From the NCBI RefSeq assembly GCF_028765345.1, contig NZ_JARAJZ010000011.1:124001-188000 (forward strand): a DNA stretch of 64,000 nucleotides. Direction: 5' to 3'. Below are positions 57,050 through 64,000 of the stretch, in pieces (positions within the stretch are counted from its first letter, which is position 1; each line of letters starts with the position of its first letter). The notes under the pieces were generated by a model. That model had not been told where the DNA came from, ran no database searches, and worked only from the letters and a program-made list of their open reading frames with translations. Position numbers and translations under genes: made by a program. Source of the DNA: Sporolactobacillus sp. CQH2019 (lineage in GTDB: Bacteria > Bacillota > Bacilli > Bacillales > Sporolactobacillaceae).

Positions 57050-57754
57050 TCAGGCCTCTTTCAAAAGTCCGAATTCAAGCTTATAATTCCGGTCGACAAC
57101 GGATTCCATAAAATCAAGGTCGTGAAAGATTCCGATCATCGTCGTGCCGCTTCGTTTCAATTCATTAATACGCGCCCTGACCGTCTCTTTCGACGCCTGA
57201 TCGAGAGAAGCCGTCGGTTCATCAAGCAGCAGCAGCCTTGATTGTCCGACCATCGCCCGGGCAAGATTGAGGCGCAGCTTTTCACCGCCGCTGAATGTTC
57301 TCGGAAATGTATTCCAGAGGGATTCGGGAATCACAAAATAATTCAGTATTTCTTCTGCTTTCTGTTTTGCGGAAAACTCGTTTTCCCCCAGGGCGAGCAC
57401 CGATTCCATGACAAATTCCAGCGCCGTGACCCGGGGCATGATATCAAGAAACTGCGAAACATAACTGATTTCTTTTTTTCGGATGGCGATGATTTTTCTT
57501 TCTTCCGCATCGGCAAGATCAATCGTCCCAAATTGTTCGGAAGGATAATAGATATGCCCTCCCGTAGGCAGGTATGTTCTGTAGATGCACTTTAAAATAG
57601 TCGATTTGCCTGCTCCGCTTTTACCGGCTATACCCAGAAATTCTCCTTTTCGGACCGAGAAGCTGATGTTATCGCACCCTACAATTTTCTTTCGGCCGGA
57701 CTGGTGCATCGCAAAGATTTTCTGCAATCGGTCTACCCGAAGCATCTCCTGCAT
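57050..57754 (-). CDS. phnL: C-P lyase accessory ATPase PhnL
   Basis: 234 residues. Start ATG 57754, 6-8 bp from AAGGTG; the GTG at 57763 overlaps that site. ABC-type ATPase: Walker A GKSGAGKST (about 48-56), a signature TFSGGEKLRLNLARAMVG (about 155) and Walker B LLLLDEPTASLD, then a His switch in GIFHDLDFM. PhnL completes the C-P lyase core with PhnK and helps turnover. Here the hexapeptide transferase gene overlaps its 5' end. Confidence 0.93.
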   Translation of the reverse strand: MQEMLRVDRLQKIFAMHQSGRKKIVGCDNISFSVRKGEFLGIAGKSGAGKSTILKCIYRTYLPTGGHIYYPSEQFGTIDLADAEERKIIAIRKKEISYVSQFLDIMPRVTALEFVMESVLALGENEFSAKQKAEEILNYFVIPESLWNTFPRTFSGGEKLRLNLARAMVGQSRLLLLDEPTASLDQASKETVRARINELKRSGTTMIGIFHDLDFMESVVDRNYKLEFGLLKEA

Positions 57755-57759
57755 TTCGA

Positions 57760-58383
57760 TCACCTTCGTTCATGAATTAATTTCAAAAAGGAATCGACAT
57801 CGCACAATTCATGAAAATGCTCTTCAAGTTGGCTGCGGTCCCAGTTCCACCATTGACTTTTCAGAAAATCCTTAATAATAGGATCGGAAAATCGCCTGCG
57901 AAGCGGTCTTGCAGGAACCCCGACGGCAATTGTATAGGGTTCAACGTCCTTTGTGACCACCGCTCCGGCACCGACGACCGCCCCTGTCCCGATCGTGACT
58001 CCGGGCATCACCGTCGCCGAGTGGCCGATCCAGACATCATGGCCGATCGTGACTCTGTTTTCCCGGCGCCAGTCAAAAATCGTGTCATCATCCGTGTCTG
58101 AAAACCGATATCGGATTCTCCGGTAGGTCAGATGATGCTGGGTTACCCGCCACATCGGATGATTGCCCGGATTGATACGAACATGAGAAGCGATGGAACA
58201 GAACTTGCCGATAGTTGAATAAATGATGGTCGCGTCTCCGTCCGTGTAACTGTAATCGCCGAACTCTGTTTCTTCTATTTTTGTATTCGGCCCGATATCG
58301 GTCCAGCTTCCCAGATAACTGTCGATGACCGTTGAACTCGGATCAATGGTCGGCTGTTCGCTCAGCAGCCTGTGCTCTGTCAT
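57760..58383 (-). CDS. Phosphonate-operon hexapeptide acetyltransferase
   Basis: 207 residues from ATG 58383 (AGGTG 6 bp before). Left-handed beta-helix of hexapeptide repeats with a CoA-binding end: TVIDSYLGSWTDIGPNTKIEETEFGDYSYTD, GKFCSIASHVRINPGNHP, TIGHDVWIGHSATVMPGVTIGTGAVVGAGAVVTKDVEPYTIAVGVPARPLRRRF. It matches the phosphonate metabolism xenobiotic-acetyltransferase-like group that sits in many phn operons between phnM and phnL. Its precise role in C-P lyase pathways is not known. Confidence 0.9.
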   Translation of the reverse strand: MTEHRLLSEQPTIDPSSTVIDSYLGSWTDIGPNTKIEETEFGDYSYTDGDATIIYSTIGKFCSIASHVRINPGNHPMWRVTQHHLTYRRIRYRFSDTDDDTIFDWRRENRVTIGHDVWIGHSATVMPGVTIGTGAVVGAGAVVTKDVEPYTIAVGVPARPLRRRFSDPIIKDFLKSQWWNWDRSQLEEHFHELCDVDSFLKLIHERR

Positions 58384-58392
58384 AGTTATCAC

Positions 58393-59580
58393 CTATTTCA
58401 CTAAAGTATCTACATGGTCCGGAGCAAGATACGTCAATTGGCACACCTTTTTGCCATCGACGATTACTGTCTGCAGGACCGGCCGCTTCTGATTTTCAGC
58501 TACAATTAAGACATCCGCTTTTTTACCGATTTCTAGTGAACCGAGCTGACGGTTCAGTTTCATGGCACGGGCCGGATTCAGCGTCACCATATTGACCGCA
58601 TCCGGGAAAGTCATGCCCAGATCATAATGAAGTTTAAAGACAGCATGAAGCAGAGAGGAAGGATAATAATCCGAACAGATCATATCGACCAGCCCTTCCC
58701 GAACCGCCTCCCCGGCCGACAGGTTGTTGCTGTGCGATTTGCCCAGCAATAGATTCGGAGCCCCCATAACGACAAACATTCCCATATCTTTCGCCGCTCT
58801 GGCCACTTCAATCGTAATCGGAAATTCACTGATCGATGCCTTCCAGTCATGGATGACCAGCAGTTTTTCCAGCGTGTCGTCGTCATGAGAAGCGACCGGG
58901 ATGCCCTGCCGTACCGCAAGATGGGCAAGCTCTTTAATCGCTTCCGGATTCAGCTTGGGCTGGTGCATCGTTTCCCGGATGATCGCGTCGGCCTCTGCTT
59001 CCGAATAGTGGCGGTGGCCGACAAGCAGGCGGCGCTGGACTTCAAGATCGCGGTACTGACCCTGGCCGGGTGTATGATCGGTCAGTGAAAACTCATTAAT
59101 TTTCCCTTGCCGGATCAGATCTTCAACCTTGGCCGCCGCATCCAGATTGGCAATCTCATAACGCAGATGCGTCTTATGGCGGATCAGGCGGCTTCCCTTA
59201 GCCAGCCGGTCGATATCTTCGATCAGCTTAAAGACGGTTTCATTCTGTCTCGGCCAGCGGACCGTATTGCTTTTCATCAGGGAAATGGAGTGAAAGATTG
59301 TCGTGATGCCTTCACTCGCCAGCTTCTTTTCCAGTTCAAAAAAAGAAAGTTCAATCGGGAACTTGCTTGTCGGTCTCGGTTCAATTTCGATTTCGATCGC
59401 ATCGCTGTGTGAATCGAGGATCCCGGGCATCACCCAGCAGCCGCCGGCATCGATGTCGCCGGATTCGATGACAGCCGGCTCTGCTTTTTCAATAGCCGTG
59501 ATCGTGTCATCTTCAATCGACAGCGTTCCCTGCCCAATGACCTGATCGGGAGTTACAATTTTACCATGATAAATTTTCAT
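58393..59580 (-). CDS. phnM: Alpha-D-ribose 1-methylphosphonate 5-triphosphate diphosphatase PhnM
   Basis: 395 residues of the amidohydrolase superfamily. Metal motifs: VMPGILDSHSDAIEIEIEPRP, DHTPGQGQ, SHDDDTLE (about 232) and MICSDYYPSSLLHA (about 310). It removes pyrophosphate from the ribose-phosphonate triphosphate made by PhnGHIL. It starts 10 bp after phnK. Confidence 0.96.
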   Translation of the reverse strand: MKIYHGKIVTPDQVIGQGTLSIEDDTITAIEKAEPAVIESGDIDAGGCWVMPGILDSHSDAIEIEIEPRPTSKFPIELSFFELEKKLASEGITTIFHSISLMKSNTVRWPRQNETVFKLIEDIDRLAKGSRLIRHKTHLRYEIANLDAAAKVEDLIRQGKINEFSLTDHTPGQGQYRDLEVQRRLLVGHRHYSEAEADAIIRETMHQPKLNPEAIKELAHLAVRQGIPVASHDDDTLEKLLVIHDWKASISEFPITIEVARAAKDMGMFVVMGAPNLLLGKSHSNNLSAGEAVREGLVDMICSDYYPSSLLHAVFKLHYDLGMTFPDAVNMVTLNPARAMKLNRQLGSLEIGKKADVLIVAENQKRPVLQTVIVDGKKVCQLTYLAPDHVDTLVK

Positions 59581-59589
59581 GCCGGCACC

Positions 59590-60429
59590 TCACAACAAAG
59601 ATTGAACAAGCAATTGCGTGTAGGGATGATGCGGATCTTCAAGGATCTGGTCGGTCAGGCCGCTTTCCACAAACCGGCCCTGCTTCATGACAATCGTCCG
59701 GTCACAGAGCATACGGATCACACCGAGATCATGGGAAACGACAATCATGGCCGTATGGCTTTCACGCTGAATTTTGCGGATCAAGTCAAGAACGCGGGCC
59801 TGAACCGACAAATCGAGGCCGGTTGTCACTTCGTCAAGCAGGAGAATCGAAGGATTATTTGCCAGCGCCTTTGAAATCTGAACCCTCTGCTGCATGCCGC
59901 CGCTGAAATGAACGGGTTTTTCATCCATCCGGCTTAAGGGAATTTCCACATGCTCGAGCAGAGCGGCGGCGCGGTTCCGGATCTGATGAACGTTGAAAGT
60001 ACCGGCAGCGATCAGCTTCTCTGCAATATTTCCGCCGCTTGAGAAATTCATCTTCAGGCCGAGCCACGGATTCTGATAGACCATTCCCATCAGGTAATTT
60101 TTTATATAGCGTTTTTGTTGCGCAGATTCAGCAAAAATATTGGCTTTCCCTTCCTTAAAGGTGGCGATCAGGCCGGTTCCGGACGTCACAGGGGCGTCGA
60201 AATACAGACTCCTGACCAATGTGCTTTTCCCGGATCCGCTCTCACCGACGATGCCGAGAATTTCGCCTTCATAAAGGTCAAGATCAACGTGAATGCATGC
60301 CCAGACACTTCCGCAGTAAGGGCAGCGATTATTGGAATCCGGCAGATCCTCCGGATTCTGGCAATGGATACACCCCTTGCCGAACCGTTTGTTCAAATCA
60401 CGGATACTGAGAATCGGCCGATCCATCAT
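59590..60429 (-). CDS. phnK: C-P lyase ATPase subunit PhnK with Cys4 insertion
   Basis: 279 residues from ATG 60429; the frame extended to 60576 overlaps phnJ. ABC motifs: Walker A GESGSGKST (about 70-78), FSGGMQQRVQIS signature, LLLDEVTTGLD Walker B and VVSHDLGV switch His. Unlike the E. coli protein, a short insert before Walker A carries CIHC...CPYC (residues about 21-24 and 37-40), a probable zinc ribbon. It binds the PhnJ face of the C-P lyase core and is required for activity in the cell. Confidence 0.95.
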   Translation of the reverse strand: MMDRPILSIRDLNKRFGKGCIHCQNPEDLPDSNNRCPYCGSVWACIHVDLDLYEGEILGIVGESGSGKSTLVRSLYFDAPVTSGTGLIATFKEGKANIFAESAQQKRYIKNYLMGMVYQNPWLGLKMNFSSGGNIAEKLIAAGTFNVHQIRNRAAALLEHVEIPLSRMDEKPVHFSGGMQQRVQISKALANNPSILLLDEVTTGLDLSVQARVLDLIRKIQRESHTAMIVVSHDLGVIRMLCDRTIVMKQGRFVESGLTDQILEDPHHPYTQLLVQSLL

Positions 60430-60430
60430 G

Positions 60431-61291
60431 TCACTCAATCGAATGTCTCCTTTCCCGTCTCTTCCGGCAATTATCCGTATCAGAACATTGGTAAACCTTT
60501 TCGCCCGTCTGCTCATCGTAGATCTCATCAAGGAAGGTGTCCGTGCCCCCGCAGAGGCGGCATCTGCATCCTTCAAAATGTTCCGTTTCGAACGGGTAGT
60601 CTTCGAAAGCGAGCGGTATCACATCCGTATAAGGCGGAACGGCATATATTTTCTTTTCCCGTCCCGCCCCGAACAGATACAAACCTTCCGCCTGATTCAG
60701 TTTAGGAAGATCAAACCGGGGGATCGGGCTCGGGTTAATAATATAACGATGATTCACCATTGCCGGATAATCGGGGCCGATCGTGATTTTTCCCCATTTT
60801 ACAATGTCTTCATACAGCCGCAGCCAGATACTGCTGTAATCCATCTCCGCGTGCAGCCGTTTCGTTTCTTGTTCGCGGGACTCGACACGGCGCAGAGGCT
60901 CGGGTTCCGGTACCTGGAATACAAGAATCTGATCCTGCCGAAGCGCAGCTTCCGGAATCCGGTGCCTCGTCTGGATAATCGATGCCTGCTCCGAATCGGT
61001 AGTCGTCGTGATTTGCGTACAGGCTTTGACCAGCTTTTTAATGCTGACGGCATTGACGCTGTCGTCGTGGCCCTGATCGATCACCTTCAGGCAATCGCCG
61101 GCGCCGATCAGCGAGAGCGTCAGCTGCAATCCTCCGGTCCCCCATCCGCGGCCGATCGGCAATTCTCTGGACGCAAAGGGCACCTGATAGCCGGGGATTG
61201 CGACGGCTTTCAAAGCCGTCCGGCGGATCTCGCGTTTCGATCCCTCGTCCAAAAATGCGTAATTATACGTTTGCAGCAGCTGGAAATCCAT
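60431..61291 (-). CDS. phnJ: C-P lyase catalytic subunit PhnJ
   Basis: 286 residues from ATG 61291. The radical SAM Cys set CxxC-x21-CxxxxxC is complete: CRLC near residue 246 and CSDTDNC near 270. Other blocks: FLDEGSKREIRR, PGYQVPFASRELPIGRGWGTGGLQ, MVNHRYIINPSPIPRFDLPKLNQAEGLYLFGAGREKKIYAVPPYT. It cuts the C-P bond, giving methane or an alkane and 5-phosphoribosyl 1,2-cyclic phosphate. phnK follows within 2 bp of its stop. Confidence 0.97.
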   Translation of the reverse strand: MDFQLLQTYNYAFLDEGSKREIRRTALKAVAIPGYQVPFASRELPIGRGWGTGGLQLTLSLIGAGDCLKVIDQGHDDSVNAVSIKKLVKACTQITTTTDSEQASIIQTRHRIPEAALRQDQILVFQVPEPEPLRRVESREQETKRLHAEMDYSSIWLRLYEDIVKWGKITIGPDYPAMVNHRYIINPSPIPRFDLPKLNQAEGLYLFGAGREKKIYAVPPYTDVIPLAFEDYPFETEHFEGCRCRLCGGTDTFLDEIYDEQTGEKVYQCSDTDNCRKRRERRHSIE

Positions 61292-61295
61292 GCTT

Positions 61296-62414
61296 TCACA
61301 TCTCCGGTTCCTTAGAAATTTGCCTGTCATGCTTCTTTTTGTCCATGGAGAGTTTCCGGGACTGGCGGAGGACATCCAGCTTGGACTGGAAAGTGATGTA
61401 GTGAGGCAGCTTCAGATGGGAGACAAAACCGTTCGCTTCCACGCTGTCGATGTGCAGCAGCACAAATTCTTCATCCTGCGTCGGACTTTCTCCCTCCGTT
61501 TCCAAACTCTGTTCCAAAATGGCCATGGCAATCGCCTTTGTTTCATTCTGTCCAAAGGTCAGGCCGTACCCCAGCCGGAAAGTCACCGCTCCGTCATCGT
61601 TCAGAGTAAACGAATTGATCGTCTCTACTTCCGTCAGCATCACTTCACCGATGTATAGACTTTCCTGTTCATCGTAAGGATAAGGAATCGTCATCTCGGC
61701 ATAGCCGACACGCAATTCACCGATGGTCGGATGCACCGCCCCGTAACCGCGCAGGCTGCTGTAGGCCAGTGCCGTCATCGCCCCCGTCTCGCCCCGTGCA
61801 AGCGCCTGAAGTCTTGCGGAACGCGGCGCCGGAAACGTCAATTTCTGACGGGTCATATCAAAAGGCTCCTCCTCGGAAAGAACGGATTTGCCGAGCAGTC
61901 CCTGCTCCCGCAGGAGATCGGTCACTTTCCGGAACTTAAGCGGGGCGGACTGATCCGGGTCAATCGAAAGGCGATCCAGAAGATCATGCAGGGCGTTTTG
62001 GTAATCTTCGTTCCTCAGATCAAAGTTCAGCAGACGGTGTCTGTAGTCATATGTCGGCCCGAGCATCTGCCCGCCCGGTATGTCTTTAAAAGAGGAAGAG
62101 ATCCGGCGGATGATGCGCATCTCTTCAGGCTCCACGGTCTCCGAATAATAATTTCTTGCCAGTGTGGATCGGTAGGCTCTCAGTAGAAAGGCCGCTTCGG
62201 CAGGATCGCCTTCAGCCTGTTTCAAGGCGATGGCTGCATATTCGGGAGCGTAAAGCCCTCCTTCGCCCATGACCCGATCAATCAGCAGCCTCATCTGGTG
62301 TTCAATGTCACTCACCTTCAGGGAATGGTCGGCATCCTTCAGGCGATACCACTGCGTCAGATGATCGGCCGCTTCAATCGCTTCCTGTCCGCCCGTGACA
62401 GCAACATAACCCAT
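61296..62414 (-). CDS. phnI: C-P lyase core subunit PhnI
   Basis: 372 residues. The family start MGYVAVTGGQEAIEAADHL and the GGLYAPEYAAIALKQAEGDPAEAAFLLRAYRSTL region are present, with RISSSFKDIPGGQMLGPTYDYRHRLLNF and AYSSLRGYGAVHPTIGELRVGYAEMTIPYP. It is the nucleosidase core that installs ribose triphosphate on phosphonates. Its start overlaps the phnH stop. Confidence 0.96.
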   Translation of the reverse strand: MGYVAVTGGQEAIEAADHLTQWYRLKDADHSLKVSDIEHQMRLLIDRVMGEGGLYAPEYAAIALKQAEGDPAEAAFLLRAYRSTLARNYYSETVEPEEMRIIRRISSSFKDIPGGQMLGPTYDYRHRLLNFDLRNEDYQNALHDLLDRLSIDPDQSAPLKFRKVTDLLREQGLLGKSVLSEEEPFDMTRQKLTFPAPRSARLQALARGETGAMTALAYSSLRGYGAVHPTIGELRVGYAEMTIPYPYDEQESLYIGEVMLTEVETINSFTLNDDGAVTFRLGYGLTFGQNETKAIAMAILEQSLETEGESPTQDEEFVLLHIDSVEANGFVSHLKLPHYITFQSKLDVLRQSRKLSMDKKKHDRQISKEPEM

Positions 62415-63040
62415 TACAATCCCTCGCTTTCAATAAAGGTTGTACGCGGCAAGGCGGCCATTTCCCCTGTTGCCGTCATCAGAATAAAATCGCAGCCTGT
62501 CGGATACTCTTTATTGACCTGTTTCCTTTTTTCCAGCCATTCTTTATCCATTCCGGCAATGAAAAGCCGGCGTTTTTCTTTGATCCCGGGGCCTTTAAGC
62601 GTCAGCGCAAGCGGCAATCCGGCCCGATCGGAAAGGCCGTCAACGCCCAGTATCAACGTCGCGCTCCGCTCGGGACTCTGAAGCGTACCGGTCCGGACCG
62701 TGTCCATGATTTCATCGATTGCCCGGGCATCGACCGCTGCATCAACCAGAAGATAATCTGCCTGATCAATTGCTACATGGCGGCTTCTCGTCCTCCATTC
62801 AATGAAATGGAACGCATCGATTTTACCGGCACTAATCAGATGAAAACCGACTTCATAATCAAGCAGTATACTCGCAATCATAAACATTCTCGGCGAGCAG
62901 GGAAGCTGCGTGCCGATTTTGCGCAGGAACGGCGAGACCGAATTAATTTTTCCGGGGCGTGCCATGCAATCAAGCAGCTGGCGGAAGACAATCTGTGTAT
63001 CGCGTACTTCATCAAACTCGGGCAAATTAGCGTTGATCAT
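62414..63040 (-). CDS. phnH: C-P lyase core subunit PhnH
   Basis: 208 residues from ATG 63040 (GGGGGA 5-10 bp before; the in-frame start at 63061 lacks a site). Landmarks: FDEVRDTQIVFRQLLDCMARPGKINSV, LDYEVGFHLIS, FIEWRTRSRHVAIDQADYLLVDA, RSATLILGVDGLS. Structural subunit of the PhnGHIJ core. Overlaps both neighbours slightly. Confidence 0.94.
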   Translation of the reverse strand: MINANLPEFDEVRDTQIVFRQLLDCMARPGKINSVSPFLRKIGTQLPCSPRMFMIASILLDYEVGFHLISAGKIDAFHFIEWRTRSRHVAIDQADYLLVDAAVDARAIDEIMDTVRTGTLQSPERSATLILGVDGLSDRAGLPLALTLKGPGIKEKRRLFIAGMDKEWLEKRKQVNKEYPTGCDFILMTATGEMAALPRTTFIESEGL

Positions 63041-63464
63041 GGAATTCCCCCATCGTGTCAAAATTCACTTTGGATGCGGACGCTCGGGCATGTTCCAGCT
63101 TTCTCTGTCCGGTCATTCGTTTCTCCGCAGCCTCCAGCACCGGACTCCAGTCTTTGACTGCCGGAAGCCCGGCATTCAGGGCCGCGTCAATCACAGCGAT
63201 CCGGTAGGCGCGTTCCGGCTGCTCCCCGATGACCACACCGATGCCGAATGTATTCCTGACGGATACGGCGCACTCGGTGACAAGCACCTCGCCCATATAA
63301 AACGGCTGCATCGATACCGAATCTCTCGTCTTCATCATGACCAGGGAGGTTTGCGGCGCTCTCTCAATCCGGATTTTTTCCAAGGCTTCCGCTTGACCGG
63401 ACAGCTTTTTCAACAGCGCCATATCGCAGTTGACAAGAATTTTGCTTAAACGCCGTTTGTTCAT
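63027..63464 (-). CDS. phnG: C-P lyase core subunit PhnG
   Basis: About 145 residues from ATG 63464; a TTG at 63482 directly after AAGAAGG is the other possible start. Landmarks: RAPQTSLVMMKTRDSVSMQPFYMGEVLVTECAVSV, IGVVIGEQPERAYRIAVIDAAL and SKVNFDTMGEF. First gene of the core-complex set, located after an attenuator-like hairpin. Confidence 0.9.
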   Translation of the reverse strand: MNKRRLSKILVNCDMALLKKLSGQAEALEKIRIERAPQTSLVMMKTRDSVSMQPFYMGEVLVTECAVSVRNTFGIGVVIGEQPERAYRIAVIDAALNAGLPAVKDWSPVLEAAEKRMTGQRKLEHARASASKVNFDTMGEFHDQR

Positions 63465-63609
63465 CTCAGCTATTGGGTCCAACCTTCTTTCTGCTTATCT
63501 TGTCTGCACTTGAACTATATCTTGTTGATAAGTGCCGGAAGTTAACTGTTTGTAAAATTACGGTTAATTTTTTCTCCATGGGCATGGGAAAGCAGCTGAT
63601 CCGGCACGG

Positions 63610-63643
63610 GAAAAAAGCCGGCCGCGTTTTCCACAGCCGGACA
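63610..63643 (-). terminator. Hairpin between phnE and phnG
   Basis: Minus strand CCGGC and GCCGG arms around TGTGGAAAACGCG, followed by CTTTTTT. Partial termination here would lower C-P lyase expression relative to the transporter. Confidence 0.55.
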
Positions 63644-63658
63644 GATTCAAGCGAAGGT

Positions 63659-64000
63659 TCAGGCTCTTATTTTGTCTTTTATTTTTACCGAACTGTATTC
63701 AAGAAGCATGGCAACAATCAATATTAAGTAGGCAATGACACCCATTTCATGAAGATTATAATAATAGGAACTGTCCATGTACATGTCATAGCCGATACCG
63801 CCTGCACCGGCCGCAGCGCCCATCGCGACGGCCACGCCGAAATTGACTTCAAAACGAATAAATGTCCATGAGATCAATGAGGTCATGGTTGAGGGAATGA
63901 CGGCCTGCCAAATAATTTGCCACCAGCTGGCACCGCTCCCTTCAAGCGCCTCGATGGTTCCCTGATTGATTTCCTCGAAAGATTCAGAGTAGGCCTTCGT
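63659..64000 (-). CDS. phnE: Phosphonate ABC transporter permease PhnE (C-terminal part, cut by window edge)
   Basis: The frame is open from 64000 to the stop at 63659. The EAA loop is seen as GTIEALEGSGASWWQIIWQAVIPSTMTSLI, which contacts the PhnC ATPase. Two further membrane segments follow (VNFGVAVAMGAAAGAGGIGYDMY and HEMGVIAYLILIVAMLLEYSSV). It ends with a basic tail. phnC and phnD should lie to the right of the window. Confidence 0.9.
   Translation of the reverse strand, partial: TKAYSESFEEINQGTIEALEGSGASWWQIIWQAVIPSTMTSLISWTFIRFEVNFGVAVAMGAAAGAGGIGYDMYMDSSYYYNLHEMGVIAYLILIVAMLLEYSSVKIKDKIRA

Overview
The window looks like a chromosomal segment of a mid-GC, low-lactate-lineage, endospore-forming Bacillota, probably Sporolactobacillaceae-like (inference). 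The core that says so is sigW/rsiW, cdaA-cdaR-glmM-glmS with a glmS ribozyme, a Spo0E-like gene, a YjcZ-like relic, Bacillus-type tRNAs, and a coproporphyrin-pathway CgoX. Around this core lie many accessory blocks, several of them decaying.

Layout. (1) 0-8.5 kb: a type I restriction-modification locus (hsdR, hsdM, hsdS on the minus strand). A second, oppositely oriented hsdS end runs off the left edge, with a tyrosine recombinase between them, as in phase-variable hsdS invertons. A Phd/RelE-type toxin-antitoxin pair sits in the same interval. (2) 8.5-14 kb: a polymorphic-toxin locus. It has one intact LXG-like toxin with its putative immunity gene, then a decayed copy of the same N-terminus leading to an orphan nuclease toxin and a YezG-type immunity gene. 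IS scars surround it. (3) 14.9-20.5 kb: a vancomycin-resistance-type cluster with intact vanR, vanS, vanZ and a serine D,D-carboxypeptidase. The VanA-like ligase and vanX are frameshifted, and only a possible scrap of vanH remains. (4) 20.9-22.1 kb: a MerR regulator and an SDR oxidoreductase.

(5) 22.6-36.3 kb: a carbohydrate island bounded by two 192-bp direct repeats (190/192 identical), sitting just downstream of glmS. It carries an apiosidase-like hydrolase and a beta-glucoside PTS (minus strand), a LacI regulator, and a plus-strand operon of isomerase, split transketolase, FGGY kinase, 6-phospho-beta-glucosidase and transaldolase. The gene set fits import and breakdown of an apiosyl-glucoside through apulose-4-phosphate. 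I consider this the best candidate for an undescribed system here. (6) 36.3-43.7 kb: the conserved glmS (ribozyme-controlled), glmM, cdaR, cdaA, rsiW, sigW block.

(7) 43.9-53.9 kb: a TetR / membrane Acg-type nitroreductase pair with a 43-bp palindromic operator, eight tRNA genes, an M15 carboxypeptidase lipoprotein, an AAC(3)-type acetyltransferase, a universal stress protein, an EamA exporter, and a radical SAM/SPASM protein overlapping cgoX. (8) 54.5-55.1 kb: a 103-bp higher-order repeat built of units of about 21 bp. The same unit length recurs at 8.7 kb with another core. (9) 55.7-64 kb: a carbon-phosphorus lyase operon (phnE-G-H-I-J-K-M, hexapeptide acetyltransferase, phnL, GNAT, PHP phosphodiesterase) running off the right edge. 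Here a PHP-family enzyme probably replaces PhnP.
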